A stretch of DNA of 64,000 nt from Monarcha castaneiventris obscurior (Eukaryota; Chordata; Aves; Passeriformes; Monarchidae): assembly GCA_026261815.1 (NCBI GenBank), contig JAMPIT010000894.1, positions 59,081,913 to 59,145,912 on the forward strand, in the 5' to 3' direction. Positions 10,870-24,239 of the stretch are shown in pieces. The number at the start of each line of letters is the position of its first letter. Within the stretch, counting starts at the first letter, position 1. A program made the translations under genes and the position numbers. The notes under the pieces are model-generated. The model was not told the origin of the DNA, searched no databases, and saw only the letters and a list, made by a program, of their open reading frames with translations.

Positions 10870-13470
10870 CTTGAAAACATAGTTTTATGGCCTTCGTTTT
10901 CTCATTTAGTGTTCTTGAGACGAAAGAATAACTTTTAATTTTTGACCTAACTGTCAGATAACAAGTTTAGATTCCCTTTAAATTTACTGCAAAGTGTTTC
11001 TTGATCTCAACATTACTTGCAGAATTTAGTAAACTTTTATCCTAGAATACGACAGCAATAATCATTCTCTCTGTGGAGTTAAAACCAAAACCATTAAGTA
11101 AACAGATGTCACACACAGTCACCAGACTTTTCCAAGAGAGATAAAAAAATAATATGGAAAAATTAATTTGCTAGAGGGAGATCTAATGAGCTGCAGTCCA
11201 AAAAAAAAAAAATAAATCTCAAAGGTGTTCAGTCTTTAGACTTTCTGGTTTATGAATACATTCTTTGAAGACAATTTAAACCAATATAAATTTTCTATAT
11301 ATAGCTTACAAGTGTGTATATATGCACACAAACAATATTAAACCAGCACATACTCTGTCGTTAAGGTTCAAAGAAACAAAGTTTATAATCTTTAAGATAT
11401 CTGTTTTGGCTTAGGACTCTACCACTCCCTTTTATTTTGTCCTCAAGTAATATCTATACTCTTCAAACTGTACTTTATTTTTCGCTCATGCAGAGAAATG
11501 AACAAGCAGTTTGTTAATAGCAGAGGGATTTAACATTAGGCACTTGACATTACAGAAATCTCAATTAGAAATCAAGAATTCCATATTATTTTATTCAAAA
11601 ACATGTTCCATTGTTTTTATTTTCAGAAGTACGAAAGGGCACAAAGTACATTAAGACCTTCTAAATGTATACACAGAACAACTGCTTTTACAGAAGCAAT
11701 ATTCACCTGATAAGAATTTTTCAGGGTTATATAAAAAATATTTTTCAAAACCAGGAACACAAGAAAGGCAGCCTATAACCACCAGCTCTCCCTGTACATA
11801 CAGGCAGTTCTGATCTGGTACCAGATACTCCCATAAATAAGAAATTGGTTTTTTAGTGCACTAGAATGTGTTTGTTTCTTTTAAGCATGAAGTCCAGTTG
11901 CAGTTGCTACCATACAGTACAACTTGATGTGGCTAAGAAATGTGCTCTCTCCATGCAAAAGTAAATATCGGAATCAGGACTAGAATGTCAAGGATTTTCT
12001 CACAGTCCCCATTCTCACAAGCCCCAAAATATAGAAATACCAATCCTACAATTCCCTTTTTTATTTTTTTGTAGTCCTTGTACTTGAAAGAGCTATTGCA
12101 GTGGCAACAACTTTTTTGTCCCCCTTTTTGTCCCTTTCTTTCATACTTCATATCCCTTGGAGTTTGCTCTGTGATACATTTCTGTAAATAAAAGTTTACA
12201 AAATAAGTAGTACAACAGTATGCCCAACAACAGGATCTCATTCAAGAGAAAGGATTGAATGACTGCTTAGTTAACTGAATGTATATTATTCAATAATCCC
12301 ATTAATTATTCCACAAATATTCCATGCAATAATTCAATAAAACATACCATTGCTTGTCTAAAATAAAGGGTAAACACCTAACTACATATCTCCACAAAAT
12401 TAGCTTGTTGATATCAAAAGAAAAATTATAATTCTAAGCAAACCTTTTGGCCAGTGTTTTGTAATTTCAAACAATAACAATGGTGATTAAGTCATAATTA
12501 TAGACAAATATTACTCTATGTGCATATTTTTATAATTTTTTTCCTCACATTAAAATAAATCTATTCTGTGTAGTACATGATTAGTGTAATTTTTCTTTCA
12601 CAGGTGTTGGTTAAATCTAGGCAGTTCCAGCATAGGTTAGAACAGTACAAGGTCATCTTTAATGGTTTCAATATTTTAAATCCTGATTTAATTTTGACAA
12701 GATTTTAATCTTGCTGAAATTCCCTAAGGAAAGACTTTTAGTAAGGGAAATATCTGGTCTTCTTCAGCAGATTTAGGAGAAGGTAGTTGGATATACTGTA
12801 GGTGGTGTGCAGGAGAAAAAATAAAGTTCTCAGGGATTTCAATATAAAAAACTTTTGCTTTCAGACTTTAGAACATCCAGACAAGATAAGGCACTTGGGA
12901 ACTTTGGAATATCTAGATAGAATCAGACATTTGGCAAGGTCTTGAATTTTTTTTCCATCAGGCTTAAAATATATCTTGAGAAGAAGAAGACTGTAAGGGT
13001 GAGGGAGAGGGGGTAGAGAGACATCCAGCATTGTGTCAACAGCTTTTAAATCCAGGGCAGGAGAGTGTGCCACAGGTCACACACCATGCTGCTTTTTATC
13101 AGTTTCAGACCCCTGGGGCCCTCTCCCAGGCAGGTCAATGTTAATTTCAGCTCCAAAACCTTGTACCTGGAGTGTTACACACTGCCAAAATTTCTGGCAA
13201 CATTTTGGGGCTTACAGAGGTCCCACATATTCTACCACACCCATTATGGTGACACACCCATTATGCTGACTTCTCAAATGAACAGTCGCTATGCAGCCAA
13301 GTGCATGAAAGCTCAAGGAGCCAGGGTGGGGGTGGGAGGAGGAGGTGAGTGCACTGTCCCACCTACGCAGAGGTTACTCTTTTCCTCCACTGCTTTCCTA
13401 CCTTGTTCTTTTGAGCCACTCAGCCTTTCCTCTGGTCTCTTAAAAATACAAACTTGTGAATTTAGATTTG
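10870..13470. other. AT-rich stretch, no gene recognised
   Basis: No coding signature, tRNA-like cloverleaf or mobile-element boundary was noticed on either strand. Open frames are short, including one of 102 codons at 11933-12241 on the minus strand without recognisable features. Confidence 0.45.
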
Positions 13471-13479
13471 TACAAGAGT

Positions 13480-13828
13480 GTAGCAGTGTCGGACACGAAC
13501 ACGCAGACTCAAACAGCAGGTTAGCAGCAGGTCAGTCAGGACCACCGAGCAGAACGAAAAGGGCTCTGCTCACCTTTATTATCACACTTTTATACGTCTT
13601 CTAAAACAATCATACATTGGTAGATGAGGTTAACACCTCTAGCATTTTACAGGATAGGAACACAGTCTATCACCTTTCTCCGCCTTGGAGAAAGGAATGA
13701 TCAACAATGTAAAAGTTCAGTAAACAATCTTAGCCGGTTAGAAAAACAAGAGCTATGTTTATAGAGAATGCATGAGAACTTCTACTACAAAAGTAAAAAC
13801 ATGGAGCACTGTGAAAACCAGGGCGACA
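13480..13828 (-). mobile_element. Solo LTR with 6-bp target-site duplication
   Basis: A 349-bp element beginning TGTAGCAG and ending GGGCGACA (plus strand), flanked by the perfect 6-bp repeat caagag at 13474-13479 and 13829-13834. On the minus strand it starts TGTCGCCC and ends CTGCTACA, and carries AATAAA (plus-strand tttatt near 13580), giving minus orientation. A 6-bp duplication suits an ERVK/betaretrovirus-like integrase. Confidence 0.85.
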
Positions 13829-14349
13829 CAAGAGCTATCAACTTATGATTGAAATATTTTTGAAAGAGCACAGGTGAGCTAGTATCTCAAGAATTTCACT
13901 GTTTTCTCACATCTTCTGCATTTCTGTATTAAGGAAGCCTCCTGTTTGGACCATTCAGGAAGTACTCTTGCAGTCACACTCACACTACCAGATACTTTAA
14001 CTGGTGGAACTGAAGCCTCTTTGTAGCCGGCAATGCCGGTGAGCCTTGTGGGTGCCTTGGTTGACTCTCTACACAGACAGACCAGGCCTCCTTACCTATT
14101 CAACACTAGATCTTCCATAATATATTATCAAACTGTTCCATTGTTCCAGCAACTTAGTCATGCCAGCGAAATACAGAAGCAGCTCGAGCTGGGTGCCTCT
14201 GACAAGGGACCCCAAGCAGAAGAAACCCCTTGGTTTTGGTTTTTAAACCTTCACAGTCCACCTGTGCACAAATTTAACTCTTTCCCCTGAGACCTCCATT
14301 GTTGCTGTGTCCATTCACCTGAGTGGCACCGCTGGTCTTCATGCCCTTT

Positions 14350-17300
14350 GCTATCCAAACATAGGGTAGTACATGGCTCCTGTTGTGTCTCTCCATGTAT
14401 TACTCATCACAGGTGTAGATGATAAAATACTCTCAGTAGAGATAAAAGCCAGCAAGGCCATTATGTCCAGGGACCTTTTATGTGGGAGCAATTTAATGGA
14501 AATATTCAATGTTGGAGCTGTACACCAACTGTCGAAGCTGGGTCTCCCTTTCCTTAGGAAGGGAAACAACTTGTCTACTGCAGCTGCCCATCAGAGACAA
14601 AGGCCATCAAGGTCTTTCTGTCCTGAAAACTTTGTGTTGGAGCAATCCCTGGACATATTCATTATTGGATATGTTATCCGAATTTTGATGGTGGGCTCTT
14701 GAAAGTGTTTGAAAATGCTTTGCTTTTCCACAGGAGGGGAACTATCCAGCTCTAGCGATTCTGACTCTCTTCTGGCTGCCAATGGTAAGTAAAGGTCAGC
14801 TACAGCTTTCTAACCTGGCACCTTTCTTGCGGAAGCAAGCCCACAAAATTAGATTGTATTGAATAGTTGAACACAGCTATAAATTTCGTTTGTTAAGTCC
14901 GGAAATTGAAACCAAGCATCTTTCTGTCCTGACACATTTTGTTTGAGTGATGACGTTTTCAGCTTTGGGCCTGCACTTTGGGTTGCTTAGTTAGGCATGG
15001 TCCATTTACTTTTTTTGCAAATAAACACTGCCATCTAGTGGAACTATTGAACGGGGACAGGGACAGGGTAAAAGCCAAGAGCTTTTTCTCCTGGCAGCTT
15101 TGTTTGGGAGCAGTAAGTGGAGGGGTTCAGTTTTGAATCCTGGCTGAAAGAACGAGATCCTGCTTACATCTGGGAGGGAAAGAGAATAGTCTTATTGTTG
15201 GCAGTGTAGTTCATAAGCTGAAGAAGAAAGGTTCAATCCAGCACTTGCTCTTTCTTCTGGAACTTTTTCTGTGGGACTAGCTGCTGAATAGTTTTAGTTT
15301 TTAATTTTGTAACTAGCCTCTGCAAGACTGAAAATGTAGAGATGTTTGTAGGGCTGAGGAAGAAATCACATAGACTGTGTGTGGCGGTTTATAAGCTGTA
15401 AGAAGAAAGTGAAAAAGTCTGGCTTTTTGATCTAGGACATTTAGTATGATAACATTTTACTAAACCTTTTAAGTTTTGAAGTCGAGCTGTACAACAGAAC
15501 ATGCAGTCCAGTAGGAAACTCCATAGCTGTATGATATGCCTTACAATTCCAAGGACACAAGTTAAAAGAAGAGCCAGCAACATTTTTCTGATGTGGCTCT
15601 TTTTGTGACCAAGATTTTTGCCAGATGTTTTCAATTTTGTAGCTGGACTCAGCAAGAGTGAAAAAATGTAAAGGTATATGGAGCTGGGGAAAAAAACCAA
15701 CAGCAGCAGGATGTGTGTGTGTAGTGCAGTTCATAGGCAGCAAGGGAAAGCTGCCAAAACTGTTCATCCTAAAACCTGCATGTTAGAAAGAATGTGTTAG
15801 TACCTGTAGTTGGATAGGAAAGCTCAAAGCCCCAGTGACATGCTATTGTTGACATCCTTCGATGTGTATGTTAAACCCAAAAACTGTTTTGTCCCTGTCA
15901 CTTTTTGAGGCCAGATTAAAGTTGTAGAGCTGGGCTCAGCGAGAGAGCAAAAATATAAGGGTGCATACAGCTGAAAGTAAAAAGCATAGCAACAATGTGT
16001 GTTGTGCAGTTAAAGGCTGTAGGGAAAAACCAATACCCAGCACTATCTTTTTTGTTCTAGGACTTTTTTAATGGCAGCAGATACTGAATTGAGAAGGAAT
16101 TTACATAGGCTCTTCACCTTCCATTTGAAACACTTAATTCCCACCACAATCAAGGGGCAATATGAATTCCTCTCCAGTTGTATGTAATATCAACTTATTT
16201 CACATTTGAAGACACTAGCTACAAAACTGAAAATATCACACGAAAACCTTGTACACAAAATGGGCAAGAGGAGAAAGTTGTTGCTGACTTCACCTTTACC
16301 TCATTCCCCTTGAACTTTGGTGCTATGTGCTTTTCTTCTCAGCAGCACATTCTTTCTACCTTGTAGAACTGATATTTAAAATTTAAACCATCCAGGAAGT
16401 GCTCCCAAAAATAAGGTCCTGGAAAAAAAATTACATTTGTAGGCATCACCTTCCTTTCCCAGTACCGGAAGTGCTCACATAACACAATGTTACTCACATT
16501 CTTTTCAGATTTATATATCTTCACATCTTTTCACTCTCGCCAGTGCAGGATCCCAAAAGGAACCACTCCATTTACTAAGGTGCCTTCTAAAGGTGCCAGG
16601 AGAAAAAGCCCTTGTTGGCTTTTACTTTCCCCATGTCACTTTTCAATAGCTCTGCTAGATGACGGTGTGCAGTTGCAAGAAGTAAATGTATCGTGGTTAT
16701 TTCTAAACCACAAAATATGCAGATCCAACGTAGAAAAGTCTTGTCACTACTCTCAAACAAAATGTTTCAAGACAGAAAGATTTCACTTACATTACCCTTT
16801 TATTTTCAAACATGTATTCCAACATCAAGTGGCACACACCTTTCCCTTGCAATATGTAAACTGCACACACCTCACAGTGCTGTGCAATTTACTTCTCAGC
16901 TATATGCAACAGCATACACTTTCACATGTCCACAAGTGCTTTTCCATTGGAATTGAAACAGGTAGCCACAGTGTTTCAGGTACAGGTACTGCCCTGGGAG
17001 GTAAAGATCAGCAGCATTTTTTTCCTACCATTTTTGTGTTGGGACTGTGTTTAGACATGCTCATTATTGATAGTGGTATCTAAATGTCGGTTCCTGGCTT
17101 TCATGGGAAGAAAAGCACATAGCCCCAGTGTTTCGTATATGGGTTGTAGCTTTCCAGCAAGTCACTTCTGTCCTGCCTTCTTTTTGTGTGGGAGCAATCT
17201 TTGGACATATTCATTATCAGAGGTGGTATCCTCATTTTTGTGTTGGCCTATTGAGAGTGTAAAAAAGTGCTTTTGCAGGGGAAAGAAAGCATGTCACCAC

Positions 17301-18050
17301 AGTTTTGTAGGTTCAAGTTATTGGATGTCCGTGGTAGGTAAAAGCCAAAGAATCCCTTTTGTCCTGCCCTCGCTTGTGTGGGAGAAATCCTTCAGAGTCT
17401 TTATCCTCATTTCACTGCTAGCCTGTTGAAAGTGCTTTTCCTTGGGAAGGAAAGCATCTACCCACTGTGTTTCAGGTGAGGTAATAGGCTCTCCATCAGA
17501 GGTAAATGCCCTCAATCACTTTTCTTCTGTCCTCTGTTGTGTGGGAGCAATCCTTGAATGAATTACCTATCAGAGGTCATATCCATATTTAGCGGCTTGC
17601 CTACAGACCTCATGGAAAGTCCTTTTTCCTGAAAAGGAAAGCATGAAGCCTCAGTGTCTAAATTGCAGGTTGTATGTTGCCCATGGGAAGTAAATGCCAG
17701 CAAGTTACTTCTGTCCTTCCTTCTTTTGTGGGGGAGCAATTCTTGAATGTGTTCATTGTTGAAGGTCATGTCCTTGCTTTGATGCTGGCTTTTGAAAGTT
17801 TAAGGAAGTTCTTTTCCATGGGAAGGAAAGCATGTAACCCCAGTGTTTCAGGTGGAGGTTATAGGCTGCCCAGGGAGCTGATATCAAGAGGACTTTCTGT
17901 CCTACCACCTTTCATGTGGGGTCTATCTATTTGTGTGATCTTTATTGTTAGTGGTACCTAAATGTTGGTGGTAGGCTCCTGCAAGGGAATGTCAGTTTCA
18001 TTCTTTGGGAAGGAAAGCACTTCTCTTTGGTGTTTCTGGTGCAAGGTCCA
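14350..18050. repeat. Diverged tandem repeat block, units of about 180-220 bp
   Basis: A phrase recurs along 14350-14700 and 17000-18050: a GGAAGGAAAGCA-like start, then GTGTTTCAGGT, a GTAAATGCCAGCAAG-like segment, TTTCTGTCCTG, and GTGTGGGAGCAATC followed by TTCATTAT. Clear units begin roughly every 180-220 bp between 17100 and 18050. Between 14900 and 16150 a second unit type appears (TTTTGTAGCTGGACTCAGCAAGAG), and around 16170-16980 related sequence runs in reverse complement. No conserved reading frame follows the period, so I treat it as noncoding repeat. Confidence 0.7.
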
Positions 18051-18059
18051 GTCTTACCG

Positions 18060-19320
18060 ATCAGAGAAAGGCAAAATTAGACAAGAAAGGGGTAGGCAAG
18101 GCAATGAGAGTCATAAGAGAAGGCAAGGCAAAGACAGGAAAAAAAGGGTAGGGAAGTCAAGGTGAGGTGTTACTGACTATGGCAATGCAAGGCAACAGAG
18201 TGATTTTAAGGGCAAGGGAAGGACATGGAGGTGTCAGAAAAGAACTGCAAGGTTCCGGTGGGAAAGGCAAGGCAAGGCAAAGGAGGGGCAGAGAAAGCTA
18301 AGCAAGGCCAGGGACAAAAGTTGTAGGCAAATCAAGGCAGGAGATGGGCATGCAAGGCAATGAAGTGCAAGGGAGTGGTAAGAGGCCATGGCAAGTCAAG
18401 GGTTGGCTTTGTAAGGAAAGGCAAGTGTGAGGTAACCAAGGAGAAATGAAGGAGAAGGCAAGATAAGGTGAGGTGAGGAAAACAGGGATGAGGAAATGAA
18501 GGATGGGGAATGAATCAACAAGGCAGTGGAGGTTTGGGACGGGCAATGGTAGGACAGGGAAGGCTCAGTAGGGCAAGGGAATGGATGGTCAGGAATGGTA
18601 AGGATATGCGGTAGTAGAGTGGCAAAGGCAAGGCAAGGCAAGGCAGGGGTAGGAAAGACAATGACAGTCATAGGAGGTATATGCGGTAGTAGGGTGGCAA
18701 AGGCAAGGCAAGGCAAGGCAACCCCAGCAAAAAACAGGAAGTTAAGGTAGGAGATGAGTGATCAAGGCAATGGAGTGGTAGGAAGTGCAAGGGAAGAACA
18801 CAGAGGGGTCCGTAAGGCAAGGGAAAGCATGGGGAAGCCAGACAAAGAAAGGAGAGTGCCACAAATGGCAAGGATGTGCAACTTTGGGTAGGAACAGCAG
18901 GACAAGGCAAGGGAGGGGTAGGCTAGGTAAAGCAAGGCTAGGGATGAAAATTGTAGGAAGGTCAAGGCAGGAAATGGGCATGAAAGATAACAAAAGGGAA
19001 GAATACAAGGGCAAGGCAAGATTTGGCTTCAAAACCAAGGCTACTGGGATGTAGGCAAGGGATAGAAAATAATAGGAAGAACAGGCAAGTCCAGGCATGG
19101 CCAGGGAAAAAATAAAAAGGAAAGTCAGACTTGGGGATGGGTGAGAAAGGCAAGGCAATGAACTGGCAGGAAAGTCAAGAGACGGACATAGAGGAGTGAC
19201 CATATATTGGTGGAGAAGGAAAGGCAAGGCAAGGTGAGGGAGGAGAAGGGCATGGAAAGGAAAATAGGGCATGGAAGAGGTAAGAAGAGAAGGGCAAGGA
19301 AACAGAAATACTTTGCATAG
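18060..19320 (+). repeat. AAGGC-type purine-rich satellite
   Basis: About 1.26 kb dominated by imperfect GGCAAGGCAAGG and related GGCAAGG/AAGGAAAGGC words. Long frames on the minus strand rich in Leu, Pro, Ser and Cys are a by-product of the CCTTGCC complement. Smaller stretches of the same satellite occur at about 20500-20700 (reverse orientation, CCTTGCCTT) and 20760-21010. Confidence 0.85.
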
Positions 19321-19619
19321 CCATCCGTCTCCTTGACTTCCCTACCCATTTTTCCTGGCCTTACCTTGCCTGTTTCTACTGTCCAGAAAGAGTGTTCTGT
19401 CACTTTTGCATGGGATCAGCTACGCATGCTTTCTGTTATGAAGAAGGGCATCCAATTTCTATTACCCTTCCCAGCACTCCATTGCCTTCTTTTGCCTTGC
19501 CCATCCATCACCAAGCCTTGCCTTGAAAATCAAAGGATGCAGTGGGTGAACTGTTGTTCAGGCTCCAGTGTTAGTAGAGCAGATGTTCAGGTATCACAGG
19601 GAAGTAAATGCCAGCAAGA

Positions 19620-20760
19620 CATATCTGGCCAGGAACCATCTGTGTACCTACAATTTCAACTGCACCCATTGAAGTACCAGTACAAACCTTAGTACCTGCA
19701 CTTCCCTTCTCAGCTCTAGGTACTGTCATAGTCTTTCCGTCTCACAGAGTCAGGATCCAAAACAACAGCACCAGGAATTGCTCAGACATTAGCGTACCGG
19801 GACAAATAGCTCAACAGCTCGGCTTCTGCATTCCCACTGTACCAGTTCAACAGCTCCAACCGACAGAGCTGCCTACTCTAGGAAAAGGAAGTACATTCAA
19901 CAAGAGAACCCAGCTGCAGATCCAAAACTAGTTACTTTGCCAAAGAGAGGAACTATAAGCCCACCTCAAAAGAAAGGGGACACCCTCCTGCAAAACAGAA
20001 ACCATCTGATCCCATGCCAAGGTACCAGAACATGGTTACTGGGCACTATAGCAGCCGCACACCAGTTCTCTGCATAGCTGCTTACCTTGTCCAAAAGAAG
20101 TGCACTGCCAGAACTTCAGCAGACCACCTCTGAGAAGTGGAAACAACATGCCAAAACAAGTCTTTCAGGACACCACCTCCAAAAGATCGATACCAGCTCC
20201 ATAATTGCACAGACTGAGGAAGTGTTTCCATAACAAATATCCCAGGATGGAAAGTTGCTGCCACCCTTTACATCCAGCTCCTTATGTACACCTGAAACAC
20301 TAAGGCTACGTGCTTTCCTTCCCATGGAAAAGCATTGCCACCCTCATTCAGGGACTTACCAAGCAAAAAGTTGGATAGCACCAACGTATACAATACATCC
20401 ACCAATTGCTCCTACACAAAGGTGCCTGGCCAGAAATGACTCGCTGGGGTTTACTTTCCTATAGTACTTGAATACGTGTTCCACCCAAGCTGGGACTACT
20501 TCCTTTGCTTCTCAAGGCAAGGCACTCTGAGTCACTTGGCCTTGCTTTGCCTTCAGTTCCATTGCCTAGTCTTTCCTAGACTATCATTGCTTTGCCTTCC
20601 CTTGCCTAGGTCTCCCTTACCTCTCTCTGCCTCTGCTTTGCTTTGCTTTACCTTGACTACCACTCCTTTGCAGTGCCTTGCCTGCAGGCAAAAGCAATTG
20701 CAATCGAAGCGTAGGTGATTCTAGGCAAATAAAGGGAGGGCAGGGAAATAAAGACCAGTG
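19620..20760 (+). repeat. Direct duplication, copy 1
   Basis: Colinear with 24240-25430. Shared landmarks in the same order are AGCTCTAGGTAC, TCTCACAGAGTCAGGATC, TACCTTGTCCAAAAGA, CACCTCTGAGAAGTGGAAAC, a GGAAAGTTGYTGC segment and finally CTTGCCTTCAG-type satellite. The copies are clearly diverged. They share the same repeat vocabulary as 14350-18050 but mostly in reverse complement. Confidence 0.75.
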
Positions 20761-20899
20761 AGGGGAGATCTAATGGAATGTTAGGCATGAGAAGTCCCAG
20801 AAGTTGTAGGCAAGGCATGGCATAGGAAGGAAAGTCCAGTGATGAGTAGGCCAGGCAGGAACAGGGAGGGCCTAAGCAAAACCAGGCCAGGCAAGAAAG

Positions 20900-21270
20900 G
20901 GGCAGGCAAGTTAAGGCACAGAACAGGCGTAAAAGGAAGTTCAAGAAGGCAAGAAACTGGTGGCCTCTGCAAGGCAAGGACCGACAGAAACAGTATAGCA
21001 AGGCAAGCAAGGGGGAGGGACACATGGCATGACAAGGGCTGGAAAGGAGTTCGTGTTGCAGATTGAGTGTGGTGCAAATACGAGTTTGCACTTGGAAGGG
21101 GAAGATGAGCCAACTCTATTTGTCCTGACACAGTTGATTGGAGAGCAGCGACGTTTTAAACTTGGATTGGCCCTTGTAGTTGTTTAGAGCTAGGCAAGGC
21201 AAACGTCCTTCTTTTGCAAGTCAACAGCGTCGTCGTGTGGTTATTTTTATGAGCGCACTCAGTGGCCGGG
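20900..21270 (+). repeat. Inverted repeat, left arm
   Basis: Pairs with about 23930-24140 in reverse complement. Matching words are TTGAGTGTGGTGCAAA, GCACTTGGAAG, TTGTCCTGACACAG, and CTTCTTTTGCAAGTC followed by GTGTGGTTATTTTTATGAGCGC. The arms flank about 2.7 kb that includes the solitary GC-rich satellite monomer. Confidence 0.75.
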
Positions 21271-22680
21271 AAAAAGACAAGAGCGTTTTTGTCCTAGCAC
21301 CGATAGTATAGGAGCAGCTGGTGTAAGAGCCACGTTGTGCATCCCGTCTGTTGGAGACTAAAACAACGTGATCGTGCATAGTGCAGGGAAGGAAGATGAC
21401 TCGTTTCATTATTGGTTGTACATCTCATCAGCTGCAAAAGAAATGGGAATGATAGCGCTGCCCCTTTCTTCTAAAAATTTTTCTGTGGGACCAGCCACAG
21501 AATGTTTCTTGTTTTGTAACTGGATTCCGTGAGACTGAAAGTGCTTGAGGGTGCTTAGAGCTGAGAGCACAGAGCTGGGAGTGCTGCACCTTATAAGTTA
21601 CAAGAGGAAAGTGAAAACCAGCTCTTATTTTTTGTTCTAGGTGTTTTGATATGGGAGCTGGAAGTGAGCTTTGAAGGTGGGCTCGGCAAGGGTGAAGGAA
21701 AGTGATGGCACATGTAGCTGAGCAAGAAGGTGCATAATAAGCTCACAGAATACCAGTTAAACCTGGAGAAACAACAGCTTGGCTGAGTGGGCTCCTTTTG
21801 TGGCCAACATTTTCACTTAATACAGTTATATTCCGTTTCAGGAATGCTCCATGACTGAAAGAAAAGCGTGATCATACATTTAACCTGAAAGGAAAGTTCA
21901 TATCCCCGGTTTGCATGGTGTTGCTAAAATTCAAAGTGGATGTGAAACGAAGTATATTGTTTCCAGATGAAAATTATGGAGCTGGAATCAGGGAGAGAGC
22001 AAAAACCAAGCAGTGCATGCAGCTGAAAGGAAGAACCAAAATAAAAACGTGTGTTGTGCAGTTCAAAGCTGCATAAGAAAAATGATAGCCAGCACTGGCT
22101 CTATTGATCCAGAATGTTTCAACGTGGTCGATCCACAAAGTCTCAGCGAGATTCAATATAACACTCACAAGAAACTGCTCCTTTCCATCCAAGAGCCTTA
22201 ATTAGCAACAAAATAGAGGCGCCAGAAGGATTCCCTCGCCAGAAAAGTAATAATTGCCAGATAGCTCTTTACCAATACACACCTCAGCATCTGTCTACAG
22301 GCATTCCTTCTCAGATCTCATTAAGCCTCTTTCGATGCTAAAGGACTGAAATGTTAAACTCTAGTTAAAAGCTCGTTCACAATCAGTGTCACATGAAAAT
22401 GCTCTTGCTGACTCACCATGTAACTCCCACCCTTTGAAGTCTGTCACACAAATTGCAGATACAAACATTCACACTCCTTCCACACACAGTGTTACAAGGC
22501 CCATGCAGTGGTATCTCCGCAGAGAAGCAAGTATCAAAAGAGAAGGCGTCCCTAACTAAGCGTCTAAAATAAGAAGCAGTTAAAATGCTTAAAACGCCCT
22601 GCGGCTCAGTACTTTCATTGTCACATATATGAGCTGTCATACTTCTAACTCAAGAAGGCTCCCTTGAAACCGTCCAGCAG
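21270..22680. repeat. Repeat-block sequence between inverted arms, no gene
   Basis: Contains second-type units like those at 14900-16150 (for example GTTTTGTAACTGGATTCCGTGAGACTG near 21510 and GAGCTGGAATCAGGGAGAGAGC near 21980). No coding signature seen. Confidence 0.5.
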
Positions 22681-22749
22681 CTGCGGCCTTAAAAAACCCC
22701 TACAAGAAAAATCCACTGTACGTCTACACCTTCCCCTAGATGCAGGTCA

Positions 22750-23760
22750 GATGCACAAAACAACCATTAAAAAATCGGCAGGCGGGAGAGCAGCAGGGAC
22801 TCGTCTTGCAAGCCCGTATCATGCGCACGCGAGCCCCGTGCGCTGCGGCTTCGTTCTTCGCCTTTTCCAACCCCGTCGTACCTTCGTTCTCCCGGAGGCG
22901 AGCAGTCACCTGCTTCCCGCACGGGGCACCCTGCCGGCAGCGAAGAGCTCCAGCGCACTGCTTCTGCCGAAACACTCCTGGGCCGTGACCCTTTCCTTGC
23001 TGAGCGCTTCGGTACCACCGCATCCTCCTGCCTCTTTTGCGGTCTGAATCGAAACGGAAAGCTTTCCGGCTGCGTCTTGCGCAGAGGACGGTGCCGGGAC
23101 AACCGGCTTGCCCGGACTTTGCCCCCCGCCTTCTCGTGGCAGCTCGTCTTTGCACCACCACCTGCTGGGGCCAGTCCTCTTCCCTTGACGAAGCCGCTAA
23201 GCGCCGTCCAGCTGGCGGCGCCGTCTGCCCGCTCCTTCTCACCTCCAGGTACCACGGCGCACACTGCAGTCTCCCGCAAGGAGCAAAGATCCCGGCGGAC
23301 GTCTCGCACAGGAAAAGGTGCCACGACAAAAGCACGTTCTCCGTCACCCCTTGGAGTGGCCCAGATTGTGGTGCCGCGTTAGATGCCTTGCGCTTTGAAA
23401 GACTCATCCCACCAAGCGCTTCACTACGGGCAAAGTTCGCTGAGCGAGAGCTACACGGACAGCGTGGACGCTGCGAAACCTAAAGGGGTTCTCCTTGGAC
23501 CTCGAGCGCAGGAAAAACTGTGCACAGCAACACGGTGGCTCTGCGCGCAGTATGCACGCTGAGGAGCGGCGAGGTTGAAATGCCGTCGCGGGGTTTCTAT
23601 TCCGCCCAGACAACGTAAGGCGAGGAACGAAGCCGCAGGGCACCGTGCTCGTGTGTGGGGCGCACAGAAGTGCACAAGTCCAAGAGAAGCGCCTTCGCAA
23701 CCCCAGTCAGCCAAGAGCATTCTTGCTAGCGACAAGAACAATTCTCGGCTGACTGCGATT
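22750..23760 (+). repeat. Solitary diverged monomer of the right-end satellite
   Basis: Colinear with the 1263-bp monomers at 53.8-64 kb. A GAGAGCAGCAGGGACTCGTC-like start corresponds to GAGAGCGGCAGCC in the array. CCTTCGTTCTCCCGGAGGC, CTTCCCGCACGG and GTGCCACGACAAAA follow in array order, and GAAGCCGCAGGGCAC and CCCCAGTCAGCC come near the end. GC and CpG content rises sharply compared with the flanks. A further short piece in reverse orientation follows at about 23790-23860. The several overlapping open frames are by-products of GC-rich sequence. Confidence 0.8.
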
Positions 23761-23929
23761 ATGATGGAGCTTTTGCTGGAGTTCTGCTAGTCAGTGCGCA
23801 GCACGCAGAAGCCCACTGCTCTGCGGCTTCGTTCTTCGTCTTAGGGAGTGTGAGCGGGAGAGAAGCCCAGCGACGGCATTCAACTTTGCCGGCTTCTCAG
23901 CCTGGCCAGAAAAGCGCTTGGCTTTTTCC

Positions 23930-24140
23930 GAGGCTCTGTCGGCGCTCATAAAAATAACCACACGATGGCGCTGTCGACCTGCAAAAGAAGGAAACGCACC
24001 CAGCTCAGCTCGAAACCATTCCAAGGGCAGAGCCAATTTGGAAACGTCCTTGCTCTCAAATCAGCTGTGTCAGGACAATAGGATTTTGCTATTCTTCCTC
24101 TTCCAAGTGCAAGCTCTTCTTTGCACCACACTCAAACGGC
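23930..24140 (-). repeat. Inverted repeat, right arm
   Basis: Reverse complement of about 21060-21260; see the left arm for shared words. It lies directly before the second copy of the 1.1-kb direct duplication. Confidence 0.75.
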
Positions 24141-24239
24141 AGCATGAACTCCTTTGCCCTAGTAAATCCTTTCATTCTCTCCCAGTCTGGCCACAAACTT
24201 GAAAATGTCTGGCAAAAACAGGGCTCACAAAAGCGCCTG

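Noticed and set aside
22736..23483. Overlapping 148-223-codon frames in the GC-rich island as a gene
   Set aside because: The island is a diverged monomer of the satellite; frames on both strands are by-products of composition.
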